DNA of 64,000 nt, taken from contig CAVWCU010000001.1 in assembly GCA_963753585.1 (NCBI GenBank), forward strand, positions 1,860,001-1,924,000, read 5' to 3'. A program made the position numbers and the translations under genes. This stretch comes from VRUE01 sp963753585 (GTDB lineage Bacteria > Actinomycetota > Thermoleophilia > Solirubrobacterales > 70-9). This document shows, piece by piece, positions 41,616-49,438 of the stretch (positions are counted from its first letter, which is position 1; each line of letters starts with the position of its first letter). The notes beneath the pieces are model-generated. The model was given only the letters and a program-made list of their open reading frames with translations. It searched no databases and was not told the DNA's origin.

Positions 41616-42983
41616 ATGCCAGAGCCGCCCCACCGGCGTCGCGCCCACACCCGCAGCAGCGATCTGGAGCGGTATGCCGGCCTCTTCGCGGCGCGGACGC
41701 AGGTGATGCGATCCTCGGCGATGCGCGACCTGATGGCGGTGACCGCACGGCCGGAAGTGATCTCGCTTGCCGGGGGCCTTCCCGACACCTCGACCTTCCC
41801 GCCGCAGACCTTCGCCGCGCAGATGACGCGGATCGCCCAGGAGTCCGCCGCCGAGGCGCTTCAGTACGGCCCCACGGAGGGCTTCCGCGAGACCGTCGAC
41901 TGCATCATCGAGGTGATGGGAGCCGAGGGGATGCTTCCCGACCCCGAGGACGTGATCGTCACGACAGGCGGCCAGCAGGCGATCGACCTGATCTGCAAGA
42001 CGCTGGTCGATCCCGGCGACGCGGTGATCTGCGAGGCGCCCACCTACCCAGGCGCGATCCCGGTCTTCTGTAGCTACGAGGCCGACACGATTCAGGTCGA
42101 GTGCGACGCGGAGGGGATGCGGATCGACGAGCTGGAGGCTGTGCTCGGACGACTCGACGGCGAAGGGCGGCGACCGAAGTTCGTCTACTCGGTGCCGACC
42201 TTCCAAAACCCCGCCGGCGTGACGATGTCGCTGGAACGCCGGCGGCGACTGGTCGAGCTGGCACGGTCGCGCGAACTGCTCGTCGTCGAGGACAACCCCT
42301 ACGGCCTGCTGCGCTTCGGCGGCGAGCCGGTGCCGCCGCTCTACCAGCTCGACGGCGGAGACTTCGTCATCTACGTCGGCACCTTCTCGAAGATCCTCTC
42401 GCCCGGGATCCGCCTCGGCTGGGCGGTGGCGCCGCCGCCGGTGATGGACAAGATCGTGTTGGGCAAGCAGGCCGCCGACCTCTGCACTTCGACCCTTACC
42501 CAGTACTTCGTCCGCGAGTACTTCCGCGGTGGCGGCTGGGGACAGTACGTCGAGAGCCTTGCCGAGATCTACCGCTCCCGCCGCGACGCGATGGTGGAGG
42601 CACTGCGCCGATACTTCCCGCCGCAGGCGAGCTGGACCGAGCCCGAAGGCGGGATCTTCATCTGGGCGACCCTCCCCCCCTACATCGACACCAGCGACCT
42701 CTTGGCAAAGGCGTTGCGCGAGGACGTCGCTTTCGTTCCCGGCCAAGCCGCCTACGTCGACGGCAGCGGGCACAGCTCGATGCGGCTCAATTTCTCCGCC
42801 GGAGACGAGGACGAGATCCGCGAGGGCATCCGCCGGATCGGCAAGGTAATTGGCGAACAGGTCGAGCTCTACAGCGCTCTGACTGGATCTGGGACTGACC
42901 CGCATATGCCCGCAGGCGAAGCGGGTGAGGGTGAGGAGGCCGACTCGACCGTGGTGCCGTTTCGCAAGGCAGAGGGCGCGTGA
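41616..42983 (+). CDS. PLP-dependent aminotransferase, class I/II (LysN/2-aminoadipate-type)
   Basis: The 455-aa fold-type-I aminotransferase has the opening VISLAGGLPDTSTFPPQTFA, TTGGQQAIDLICKTLVDPGD, the substrate loop YSVPTFQNPAGVTMSLERR, EDNPYGLLRFG and the PLP lysine in GTFSKILSPGIRLGW. These features match the 2-aminoadipate / valine-pyruvate subgroup that lacks a MocR DNA-binding domain. The C-terminal 30 residues are acidic and extra. Its end overlaps the ddl GTG (4 bp), so the two genes are coupled. The amino acid used cannot be stated. Confidence 0.9.
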   Translation: MPEPPHRRRAHTRSSDLERYAGLFAARTQVMRSSAMRDLMAVTARPEVISLAGGLPDTSTFPPQTFAAQMTRIAQESAAEALQYGPTEGFRETVDCIIEVMGAEGMLPDPEDVIVTTGGQQAIDLICKTLVDPGDAVICEAPTYPGAIPVFCSYEADTIQVECDAEGMRIDELEAVLGRLDGEGRRPKFVYSVPTFQNPAGVTMSLERRRRLVELARSRELLVVEDNPYGLLRFGGEPVPPLYQLDGGDFVIYVGTFSKILSPGIRLGWAVAPPPVMDKIVLGKQAADLCTSTLTQYFVREYFRGGGWGQYVESLAEIYRSRRDAMVEALRRYFPPQASWTEPEGGIFIWATLPPYIDTSDLLAKALREDVAFVPGQAAYVDGSGHSSMRLNFSAGDEDEIREGIRRIGKVIGEQVELYSALTGSGTDPHMPAGEAGEGEEADSTVVPFRKAEGA

Positions 42984-43954
42984 AGGTCGCGGTCCTCAAA
43001 GGCGGCCGGTCGCTGGAGCGGAGCGTCTCGCTGCGCTCCGGAGCTCGGGTCGAAGACGCACTCGGCAGACTCGGCCACGAGGTGCTCGCGCTGGAGGCCG
43101 GCGGGGAGCTGGTCGAGCTGCTGAGCGACGAGCGGCCCGACGTCGCCTTCGTCGCCATGCACGGCATGGGCGGAGAGGACGGCACCGCCCAGGAGCTGCT
43201 GGAGATCCTCGGCATTCCCTTCACCGGACCGGGAGTCGCCGCCTGCGTGCGCTGCATCGACAAGGTCCTGGCCAAGCACGAGCTGCGAGCTGCTGGGATC
43301 CCCACCCCCGACTGGTTCGCATTCAACGAGACCGCGTTTCGCGAGCTCGGCGCCGCCGACGCCCTCGGGAGCCTGGAGGAGCGGCTTGGCTTCCCGCTCG
43401 TGGTCAAGCCAAGTCGCGGCGGCTCGGCGCTGGGAGTGAAGTTCGCCGAGAGCGGCTCCGAGGTTCCCAGCGCCCTCGTCTCCGCCTTCAGCTACGACGA
43501 CCGGGTGCTGCTGGAGCGCTTCGTCAGCGGTCGCGAGCTGGCGGTCAGCGTGCTCGGCGGCGAGGCCCTGCCGGTGGTCGAGGCGATCCCTCGGTCCGGT
43601 CACAGCTACGACTTTGAAGCGCGCTACGAGATTGGCCGCACGTCCTTCATCTGCCCCGCCCAGCTCGGCGAGGGCGAGACGGCCGCGGTCACCGACGCCG
43701 CCCTGGCCGCCTACGAGACACTCGGTTGCGCAGGCTTTTCGCGTGTCGACCTGATCCTCGGCGAGGAGGGGCCGCAGGTGCTCGAGGTCAACGCCATCCC
43801 CGGCCTCACCGACACCAGCCTCCTCCCCCAGGCCGCCGAGGCGGCGGGGATGTCCTTCGAGCAGCTGGTGGAGCGGATTTTGGAGCTCGCTGTAGACAGC
43901 CTCCAGTCAAGTAGGTCGGAGGATGCAGGGAGGCTGACGAGGGGAGCGCACTAG
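42980..43954 (+). CDS. ddl: D-alanine--D-alanine ligase
   Basis: Ddl joins two D-Ala for peptidoglycan. From the GTG at 42980 the 324-aa ATP-grasp enzyme shows VLKGGRSLERSVSLRSGARV, AMHGMGGEDGTAQELLEILG, FTGPGVAACVRCIDKVLAKH, FPLVVKPSRGGSALGVKF and GFSRVDLILG with VLEVNAIPGLTDTSLLPQAA (the Mg and substrate residues). The last about 20 residues (DSLQSSRSEDAGRLTRGAH) run into the left arm and centre of a nested inverted repeat, so the C-terminus may have been extended by it. It is convergent with the nuclease-domain gene. Confidence 0.94.
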   Translation: MKVAVLKGGRSLERSVSLRSGARVEDALGRLGHEVLALEAGGELVELLSDERPDVAFVAMHGMGGEDGTAQELLEILGIPFTGPGVAACVRCIDKVLAKHELRAAGIPTPDWFAFNETAFRELGAADALGSLEERLGFPLVVKPSRGGSALGVKFAESGSEVPSALVSAFSYDDRVLLERFVSGRELAVSVLGGEALPVVEAIPRSGHSYDFEARYEIGRTSFICPAQLGEGETAAVTDAALAAYETLGCAGFSRVDLILGEEGPQVLEVNAIPGLTDTSLLPQAAEAAGMSFEQLVERILELAVDSLQSSRSEDAGRLTRGAH

Positions 43955-44017
43955 TTGGTGCGTGACCCGAGGAAGCCGACCGAAGACTCCGAGATACGCC
44001 GGCTGGAGGCTGTCTAC
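43892..44017. repeat. Nested inverted repeat spanning the ends of two convergent genes
   Basis: The outer arms 43892-43906 (GTAGACAGCCTCCAG) and 44003-44017 are perfect 15-bp complements. The centre folds as CGCAC-TAGTTG-GTGCG. The left arm is inside ddl and the right arm contains the stop codon of the nuclease-domain gene. TCGGAG is also repeated in the inner flanks on each side in inverted form. It does not share the family 1-3 cores. Confidence 0.65.
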
Positions 44018-44508
44018 GAATCCTCGCCCTTGGCGAAGTCATCGGGTGTGACCTCGTCGAGGAACTCTTTGAACTTGTCGACGACCTCCTCGGTGTCCTC
44101 GACGTCATGCTCGAACTCGATCGCCGACTCCTCGATCACGCCCTCGTCGGCGAAGATCGGCGCTGAGACGCGGACGGCGAGGGCGAGGGCGTCGGAGGGT
44201 CGCGAGTCGATCTCCATCTCCGACCCGTTGACCGAGACCGTGATCGAGGCGTAGAAGGTGTTGTCGCGCAGTTCGGTCACAGAAACCCGCTCGCATTTGG
44301 CGTCGAGCTGGTCGAGCAGGTCGGAGAGCAGGTCGTGGGTCATCGGCCGCGGGGTCGAGGCGCCCTGGAGCTTCATCAGGATCGCTGCCGCCTCGGGATG
44401 GCCGATCCAGATCGGCAGGAACTTGTTGCCGTCGACCGTCTTCAGCAAGACAATCGGCTGCTTGCCGACCATGTCAAAGCTGACGCCGTAGATCTGCATC
44501 TGCTGCAC
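44014..44508 (-). CDS. Bifunctional nuclease (BFN/DUF151) domain protein
   Basis: The 164-aa protein belongs to the BFN family (DUF151), whose members include a plant DNase/RNase. Motifs are VSFDMVGKQPIVLLKTVDGN, LPIWIGHPEAAAILMKLQG, RPMTHDLLSDLL and the acidic core SRPSDALALAVRVSAPIFAD, then a very acidic C-tail that is typical of actinobacterial members. Cellular role is unclear. It lies just downstream of tRNA-Ile on the same strand (gap 3 bp between the gene start and the tRNA 3' end), so both may share a transcript. Confidence 0.9.
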   Translation of the reverse strand: MQQMQIYGVSFDMVGKQPIVLLKTVDGNKFLPIWIGHPEAAAILMKLQGASTPRPMTHDLLSDLLDQLDAKCERVSVTELRDNTFYASITVSVNGSEMEIDSRPSDALALAVRVSAPIFADEGVIEESAIEFEHDVEDTEEVVDKFKEFLDEVTPDDFAKGEDS

Positions 44509-44511
44509 GAG

Positions 44512-44585
<74 letters not shown>

Positions 44586-44634
44586 GGAGCCAAGCCGAAG
44601 GATAGCGGGGTGATCGAGGCCTGACGGCGGGGCC

Positions 44635-45507
44635 TCAGCGACCGTTGCGGGCGAGCTCGCGGGCGAGCGCCAGGGCCTCTTCGAGGCTGCCGAAGCGGAT
44701 CTCGACCGCGACTCCTCCTCCCCTCGGTCGCACCCTGACCTCGTGGCCGAATGCCGACTCGAGCTCGTCGGCCGCATCGCGGATCGCGGCGGCCTCCTCG
44801 ACCGACAGCATCGCTCGGGAACCGCTCTTCTTTTTTGGCTGGCCAGCCAGCTTGGCCCGATTCTCGGTCTCGCGGACCGACCAACCGCCGCGCGCGGCGT
44901 CGCGGGCGAGCTGGCGCCGCACGTCGTTTCCCTCCGCGACGAGGATCGCCTTGCCGTGACCTTCGCTGAGCTCGCCCGACTCGAGCAGGTCGAGAGCCTC
45001 GTCGGGGAGGTCGAGCAAACGGATCAGATTGGAGACGGCGGGGCGGCTGCGGCCGACGCGGCGGGCCAGCTCCTCCTTGGAGAGGCCGAGGTCGTCGACT
45101 AGAGCGGCACAGGCCCGTGCCTCGTCAACCGGGTTGAGGTCCTCGCGGACCATGTTCTCGATCAGGGCCACCTGGAGGCGCTCGGCCAGCTCCTGATCGC
45201 GGACGACCGCAGGAACCTTGCCCAGGCCCGCAGCCTGCGCGGCGCGCCAGCGCCGCTCGCCGGCGATCAGCTCATAGCTGCCATCGGGCAGGGGGCGGAC
45301 GAGCAGCGGCTGCACGACTCCGTTGGCCTCGATCGAGGAGGAGAGCCCGGCGAGGGCCTCGGGGTCGATCTTCGTCCGCGGCTGGTTCGGGTTCGGCTTG
45401 ATCAGCTCGACCGGCAGCTCGCGCAGCTCGCCGGCGTCCGCGGCCGTCGCCTCCGGGAGGATCGCGGAGAGACCGCTCCCGAGGCCGCGGCGGGCGGGCT
45501 TAGCCAC
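44635..45507 (-). CDS. parB: Chromosome-partitioning protein ParB
   Basis: ParB is the CTPase clamp that loads at parS and guides origin segregation. The start is the GTG at 45507 (V-AKPARRGLGSGLSAILPE), which overlaps the parA stop. Motifs are LIKPNPNQPRTKIDPEALAG, the CTP-binding GERRWRAAQAAGL and ENMVREDLNPVDEARA, the HTH SKEELARRVGRSRPAVSNLI, LLESGELSEGHGKAIL, and a C-terminal dimer domain. The length (290 aa) is normal. A parS-like site lies at 48826-48839. Confidence 0.96.
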   Translation of the reverse strand: MAKPARRGLGSGLSAILPEATAADAGELRELPVELIKPNPNQPRTKIDPEALAGLSSSIEANGVVQPLLVRPLPDGSYELIAGERRWRAAQAAGLGKVPAVVRDQELAERLQVALIENMVREDLNPVDEARACAALVDDLGLSKEELARRVGRSRPAVSNLIRLLDLPDEALDLLESGELSEGHGKAILVAEGNDVRRQLARDAARGGWSVRETENRAKLAGQPKKKSGSRAMLSVEEAAAIRDAADELESAFGHEVRVRPRGGGVAVEIRFGSLEEALALARELARNGR

Positions 45508-46259
45508 GGGCCGCAAGCTCCTGGGCGAGGGCGCGGTAGGCATCGGAGCCGCGAGATCGGGGCGAGTGCTCGGTCACGGGCAGACCATAGCTCGGGGCCT
45601 CGGCGACCCTGACGCTTCGTGGGATGACCGTCTCGAAGACCATCTCGGGGAAGTGCTGGCGCAGTTCCCGCTCCACGTCCTGCGCCAAGCGGGTGCGCTC
45701 GTCGTGCATGGTGACCAAGAGACCCGACACCTCCAGCGCGCGGGTTGAGCTCGCGCCGGATCGTCGCCAGGGTGTCGAGGAACTGGACGAGGCCCTCGAG
45801 CGCCAGGTACTCCGCCTGGACCGGGACCACGACCCGGTCGGCGGCGGCGAGCGCGTTGACGCTGACCGGCCCCAGCGAGGGCGGGCAGTCGAGCAGCGTG
45901 TAGGCGAAACGCTCGCGCACCGGCCCCAGTCGCTCGCGCAACCGTGTCTCGGAGCCCTCGATCCGCGGCAGCTCGACGGCGGCGCCGGCGAGGTCGCGGT
46001 TGGCTGGGACCAGCCAGAGGTTGTCCGGGCCGGCGGGGCGTGCGGCCTCCGCCACCGAGACCTCGCCGATCAGGCAGTCGTAGGAGGAGGGGTGCATGTC
46101 GCGCTCGCCGCCGAGCGCGACGGTCGCGTTGCATTGCGGATCGAGGTCGACGAGCAGGGTCTGGGCTCCCGTCCCCGCCACGCAGGCGGCGACGTTGACC
46201 GCGGTCGTCGTCTTGCCGACGCCGCCCTTCTGGTTCGAGATCGCGTAGACGACGCCCAT
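45500..46259 (-). CDS. parA: Chromosome-partitioning ATPase ParA (one frameshift in this sequence)
   Basis: ParA/Soj is the Walker-type ATPase that moves ParB-parS complexes. The start at 46259 gives MGVVYAISNQKGGVGKTTTA (deviant Walker A), then LLVDLDPQCNATVALGG, YTLLDCPPSLGPVSVNALAA and VPVQAEYLALEGL. Near 45740 the frame shifts by one base. The continuation VSGLLVTMHDERTRLAQDVE, VFETVIPRSVRVAEAPSYGL and SDAYRALAQELAARG completes a normal 250-aa ParA. A spurious G in a CGCG run explains the break. An open frame that appears to fuse RsmG and ParA is an artefact of two indels. Confidence 0.93.
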
Positions 46260-46276
46260 CCGGCCGCAGACTAGCC

Positions 46277-46961
46277 CTACCCGCGGGGGCGCTTCTTGGC
46301 CATTCCCGCTCGGCGCGGCAATCCAGCAGGGGTGGGGCCGGTCTTGCGCAGGACGTGCAGGTGGCGGTGCTCGCTGCCTGCGTAGGGACCGACGTGGAGG
46401 ATCTGCTCGGGGTGCATGGCCAGACCCTCGGCGGCGCGGGAGAGCTGTGCCTCCTCCTCGGGGTCGCGCTCTGCCCTTCCAGGCGACGAGGACGCCGTTT
46501 TCTGCGAGCAGAGGCGAGGCCAGCTCGGCCAGGGTGGAGAGCCTGCCCACGGCGCGGGCCGTGACCGCCGCGTAGGCCTCTCGCCCCTCGTCCTGCGCAA
46601 GCTCCTCCGAGCGGACGTTCAGGACCTGGGCGTTGCCGATTCCCGCGGTGTCGATCGCGCGCTGGATGAACTCACACTTGCGGCCGACCGACTCGATCAG
46701 GTCGAGCCGGGAGAAAGGCAGGGCTGCAGCCAGCACCAGTCCCGGAAACCCAGCTCCAGAGCCAATATCGGCGATCCTCGGAGCGTCTCGAAGGTCGGGG
46801 ATCTCCAGCCCGGTGAGGCTGTCGGCGACGTGGACCTTCCAGGCGCGGGCAGGGTCGGTGACCGAGCTCACCGACGCCCGCTCCTCGGCGAGCAGGTGGA
46901 GCACGGCCTCCAGCGCAGCTCGCGCCGCAGGGTCGAGCTGCGGCGTCGGGTCCGCGCTCAC
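46277..46961 (-). CDS. rsmG: 16S rRNA (guanine-527-N7)-methyltransferase RsmG (one frameshift in this sequence)
   Basis: RsmG (GidB) makes m7G527 in 16S rRNA. The N-terminal two thirds read SVTDPARAWKVHVADSLTGL, IADIGSGAGFPGLVLAAALP (SAM site), LIESVGRKCEFIQRAIDTAG and VTARAVGRLSTLAELASPLL. Near 46478 one extra G shifts the frame. The rest, RDPEEEAQLSRAAEGLAM, HRHLHVLRKTGPTPAGLPR and a basic tail, ends at 46277. With the base removed the length is about 227 aa, normal for the family. The start overlaps the jag stop by 4 bases, as in many origin blocks. Confidence 0.92.
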
Positions 46962-47440
46962 TCTGTGACGAGCGGTGCAACCACGACGCAGCGGTGGGGG
47001 TCGTCGCCTTCGCTGTAGGTCTCGACGCCGGCGCGGTCCTTGAGATGCTCGTGGACGACGCGGCGCTCCTGCGCGCTCATCGGATCCATCTCCACCGAGC
47101 GACCGTCGTTCAGGGCCTGCTCCGCAGCCCGGTCCGCGCGAGCCGTCAGCGTCTCCCGGCGCCGCTCCCGGTAGCCGGCCGCGTCGACCACGACCCGTTT
47201 GCGGTCCCGGAGGCCGCGGAAGGCGGCCTGATAGGCGAGCAGCTGAAGCGCGTCGATCGTCTGCCCCCGTTTGCCGATCAAGAGGCCGTAGTCGTCGCCG
47301 CCCTCGACCGAGGCCGTAATCCGGTCGTCGTCCTCGACGATCTCGACGTCCCCATCCAAGTCCAGCTCGTCCAGGACGCCCTCGACGAGCTCCCGAACGC
47401 GCTCTGCCGGCTCCGCAGGCCAGTCTGCGATCTCACCCAT
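46958..47440 (-). CDS. jag: RNA-binding protein Jag/KhpB (KH and R3H domains)
   Basis: The start at 47440 (MGEIADWPAEPAERVRELVE) gives 160 aa. A KH domain (about 30-85) has GGDDYGLLIGKRGQTIDALQ, and an R3H domain (about 100-160) ends with SAQERRVVHEHLKDRAGVET. The Jag_N domain found in Firmicutes is absent, so this is the short actinobacterial form. The protein binds RNA and in other bacteria affects cell-wall synthesis and division. It sits between yidC and rsmG as usual, but a 373-bp gap separates it from yidC. Confidence 0.93.
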   Translation of the reverse strand: MGEIADWPAEPAERVRELVEGVLDELDLDGDVEIVEDDDRITASVEGGDDYGLLIGKRGQTIDALQLLAYQAAFRGLRDRKRVVVDAAGYRERRRETLTARADRAAEQALNDGRSVEMDPMSAQERRVVHEHLKDRAGVETYSEGDDPHRCVVVAPLVTE

Positions 47441-47678
47441 GGCGGTGAGTCTATTAGCGAGGAGGTGTTGGCGCGGCGGGTCCTGTCGCCGTAGGGGACC
47501 CACCACCCCCTGCGGTCGCTAAAGCGTCCTCGGGGGCGGTTCCCCCTACGACGCCACCCCCCGCGAGAAAGCTCACAAAGAGACAGTCCGTGGCGGGCTT
47601 TCTGAATGCGCCTCGGTACTGAGCTTCTCGGCCTGGAGCTCGACCAGGGCTGGGACGAGAAAGCTTGGGGTGCCTGAA
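47441..47678. other. Non-coding interval between jag and yidC with short imperfect inverted repeats
   Basis: I see no credible gene here. An imperfect inverted repeat pairs GTCGCCGTAGGGG (47484-47496) with CCCCCTACGAC near 47541-47551. A separate AGAAAGC / GCTTTCT pair (about 47565-47602) could form a hairpin. The jag promoter probably lies here, but no box stands out. Confidence 0.45.
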
Positions 47679-47811
47679 AGACCGGCGGGGAGGGGTTGGG
47701 GGATCCTCGCGAAGCGGCCCCCGGCAAGGTGATTCTCAGCCGCGAAGCGGCTCAAGGTTGCACCGCCGCCAGGCGGTGCAATGGGGTCCCCAAACCCCTC
47801 CCCGCCGGTCT
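47679..47811. repeat. Nested inverted repeat downstream of yidC
   Basis: The outer arms pair over about 28 bp (47679-47706 with 47784-47811) with two mismatches and begin AGACCGGCGGGGAGGGGTT. Inside are two tidy hairpins: GCCGC-GAA-GCGGC (about 47739-47751) and TTGCACCGCC-GCCA-GGCGGTGCAA (47758-47781). The right arm ends 2 bp before the yidC stop codon, as expected for a yidC terminator. The core is not shared with families 1-3. Confidence 0.75.
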
Positions 47812-47813
47812 AA

Positions 47814-48563
47814 CTACCGTCTCTTCTTCTTTTTCCGCGGCGAGGGTGGGGGCGGTTTCGCTGCCTGAATCTCCGCCGGCGTAGCCACTTGGGGAGCCGG
47901 GATCAGTTTCTGGATCGTGTACTGCTGGCCGATCGTCCAGACGTTGGTGGTGATCCAGTAGAGGACGAGGCCGGCTGGGAAGTTGATCACGAAGGGGACG
48001 AAGATCAGTGGCAGGACGAACATCATTATCCGCTGGCTTTTGTCGGCGGTGATCGCCATCACCATCCCGGAGATCAGCTGCGTACCGACGTAGAGGATGA
48101 GCAGGGCGATCAGTTCGCCACCGGCGGCCTTGGCCGTCAGGTCGCTGATGAAGAGGAAGGAGGCTTCCGAGCCGCACTCGCCGGCCTTGCACCCGATGTC
48201 GTCGGGAAGCTCGTTCTGCAGCAGGTAGAAGAGCGTGATGAAGACCGGCAGCTGCGCCAGCAGCGGGATGCAGGAGGCAAAGGGGTTGACTTTGTTCTCC
48301 TGGTAGAAGCGCATCATCTCCTGCTGCATGCGCTGGCGGTCGTTTTTGTATTTCGCCTGGATCTCTTTGATCTGCGGCTGCAGCGCCTGCAGGGCGCGCA
48401 TCCCCTTCAGCTGTTTGTAGGTCAGCGGGATCAGCAGCGTCCGCGTCACGATCGTCAGCGCGATGATCGCGCCACCCCAGCTGAGGCCGACGCTGTCGTG
48501 GAAGAACTTGAGGACTTCGTTGGCGATGTCGATCAGCGGCTGGAGGATGTTCGCCGGGATCAT
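47814..48563 (-). CDS. yidC: Membrane protein insertase YidC
   Basis: YidC inserts membrane proteins alone or with SecYEG. The 249-aa protein is the short Gram-positive/actinobacterial form with five membrane helices. Motifs are LSWGGAIIALTIVTRTLLIP (the hydrophilic-groove Arg), QPQIKEIQAKYKNDRQRMQQ, ENKVNPFASCIPLLAQLPVF and FVINFPAGLVLYWITTNVWT. A strongly basic tail (KKKKRR) can contact ribosomes. It starts as ATGA with yidD. Confidence 0.96.
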   Translation of the reverse strand: MIPANILQPLIDIANEVLKFFHDSVGLSWGGAIIALTIVTRTLLIPLTYKQLKGMRALQALQPQIKEIQAKYKNDRQRMQQEMMRFYQENKVNPFASCIPLLAQLPVFITLFYLLQNELPDDIGCKAGECGSEASFLFISDLTAKAAGGELIALLILYVGTQLISGMVMAITADKSQRIMMFVLPLIFVPFVINFPAGLVLYWITTNVWTIGQQYTIQKLIPAPQVATPAEIQAAKPPPPSPRKKKKRR

Positions 48564-48832
48564 GTGTGCACCTCACCGTGATGGGTGGCGGGGTCGACCG
48601 GGCCGACTCGCAGCGTGAAGCGCTTGGGGACCGGGTCGAAGCCGCCATGGCTGAAGGGGTTGCAGCGCAGCAGGCGCCAGGCGCCGAGAAGGGCGCCGCG
48701 CAGGGCGCCAAAGCGCTGCACGGCTTCGGCGGTGTAGGCGGAGCAGGTCGGCTCGTAGCGACAGCGACGCGGCATCGAGGGGGAGATCCAGCGCTGGTAG
48801 GCAGCGATCAAGGCTAGGAGTGGCCGTTTCAC
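48560..48832 (-). CDS. yidD: Membrane protein insertion efficiency factor YidD
   Basis: YidD is a small membrane-associated helper of insertion. The 90-aa product begins at a GTG overlapping the rnpA stop (GTGA) and shows LIAAYQRWISPSMPRRCRYE, PTCSAYTAEAVQRFGALRGA and LRCNPFSHGGFDPVP, which are the full family signature with its Cys residues. The C-terminal tail adds about 15 polar residues. A parS-like sequence overlaps its start codon. Confidence 0.95.
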   Translation of the reverse strand: MKRPLLALIAAYQRWISPSMPRRCRYEPTCSAYTAEAVQRFGALRGALLGAWRLLRCNPFSHGGFDPVPKRFTLRVGPVDPATHHGEVHT

Positions 48833-48839
48833 GTGGAAC
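48826..48839. promoter_or_regulatory. parS-like ParB-binding site
   Basis: GTTTCACGTGGAAC matches the 14-bp core of the bacterial parS consensus (GTTTCACGTGAAAC) at 13 of 14 positions. It lies across the rnpA/yidD junction, about 600 bp from dnaA and near the parAB genes, where parS sites are expected. Confidence 0.75.
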
Positions 48840-49197
48840 GCCCCCCCTTGCCGCCGAGCAGCGCCTCTTCGATGCTTCCCCGCACTCCTGCAGCTCCGTC
48901 GCGCTCGATCAGGTCGCCAATCTCAGGCCGAGCGACGAGGACGAAGTCGTGACCGGCGGGGAGCTGATCGGACAGGCCCCAAAAGGCCTCGCGCAGAACC
49001 CGCTTGACCCGGTTGCGATCGACGGCACCGCCGATCTTGCGGCTCACCGAGACACCGAGCCTCACTTCGTCGGCCTCTTCGCTCTTGCGGGGGAACCTGT
49101 AGAGGACGAGGTAGCGGGTCGCATGTGAGGATCCGTCGCGGTAGACGCGGTCGAACTCGCCGCTGCGCGAGAGCCGGCGACGTCTCGGCGGCGCCAT
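48829..49197 (-). CDS. rnpA: Ribonuclease P protein component
   Basis: RnpA helps RNase P RNA mature tRNA 5' ends. The 122-aa basic protein has RRLSRSGEFDRVYRDGSSHA, VRLGVSVSRKIGGAVDRNRV and KRVLREAF, which is the RNR signature, then DFVLVARPEIGDL. It follows rpmH on the minus strand; its ATG at 49197 lies one base after the rpmH stop. A parS-like site overlaps its 3' end. Confidence 0.95.
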   Translation of the reverse strand: MAPPRRRRLSRSGEFDRVYRDGSSHATRYLVLYRFPRKSEEADEVRLGVSVSRKIGGAVDRNRVKRVLREAFWGLSDQLPAGHDFVLVARPEIGDLIERDGAAGVRGSIEEALLGGKGGRST

Positions 49198-49332
49198 CTA
49201 GGGAGTGAGGCGCTTCCGGCCTTTGCGGCGTCGGCGCTTGAGAATCGCCCGGCCGCCCCTGGTGCTCATGCGCGCCCGGAACCCGTGGGTCTTCGCCCGC
49301 TTCCGCTTCTTCGGCTGATAAGTCCGCTTCAT
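49198..49332 (-). CDS. rpmH: 50S ribosomal protein L34
   Basis: Reading the minus strand from the ATG at 49332 gives a 44-aa protein: MKRTYQPKKRKRAKTHGF, then RARMSTRGGRAILKRRRRKG and RKRLTP. This is L34 in full, the typical first gene of the rpmH-rnpA-yidD-yidC-jag-rsmG-parAB operon. It is short, so it is easily missed. The 106-bp spacer to dnaA carries both promoters. Confidence 0.97.
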   Translation of the reverse strand: MKRTYQPKKRKRAKTHGFRARMSTRGGRAILKRRRRKGRKRLTP

Positions 49333-49438
49333 CGGCCGTCGCAGTATACGGATCGCATTTCAACCTGCGCGGCGGCGGCGCCACAGGCTTTCTTCGGGAT
49401 TTGCGGGCGGGCCGATTTCGCTGCCGACACCCGTCGCT

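Noticed and set aside
45402..46961. Apparent RsmG-ParA fusion
   Set aside because: Two one-base insertions (about 46478 and 45740) join the frames; both proteins have complete conserved ends in other frames.
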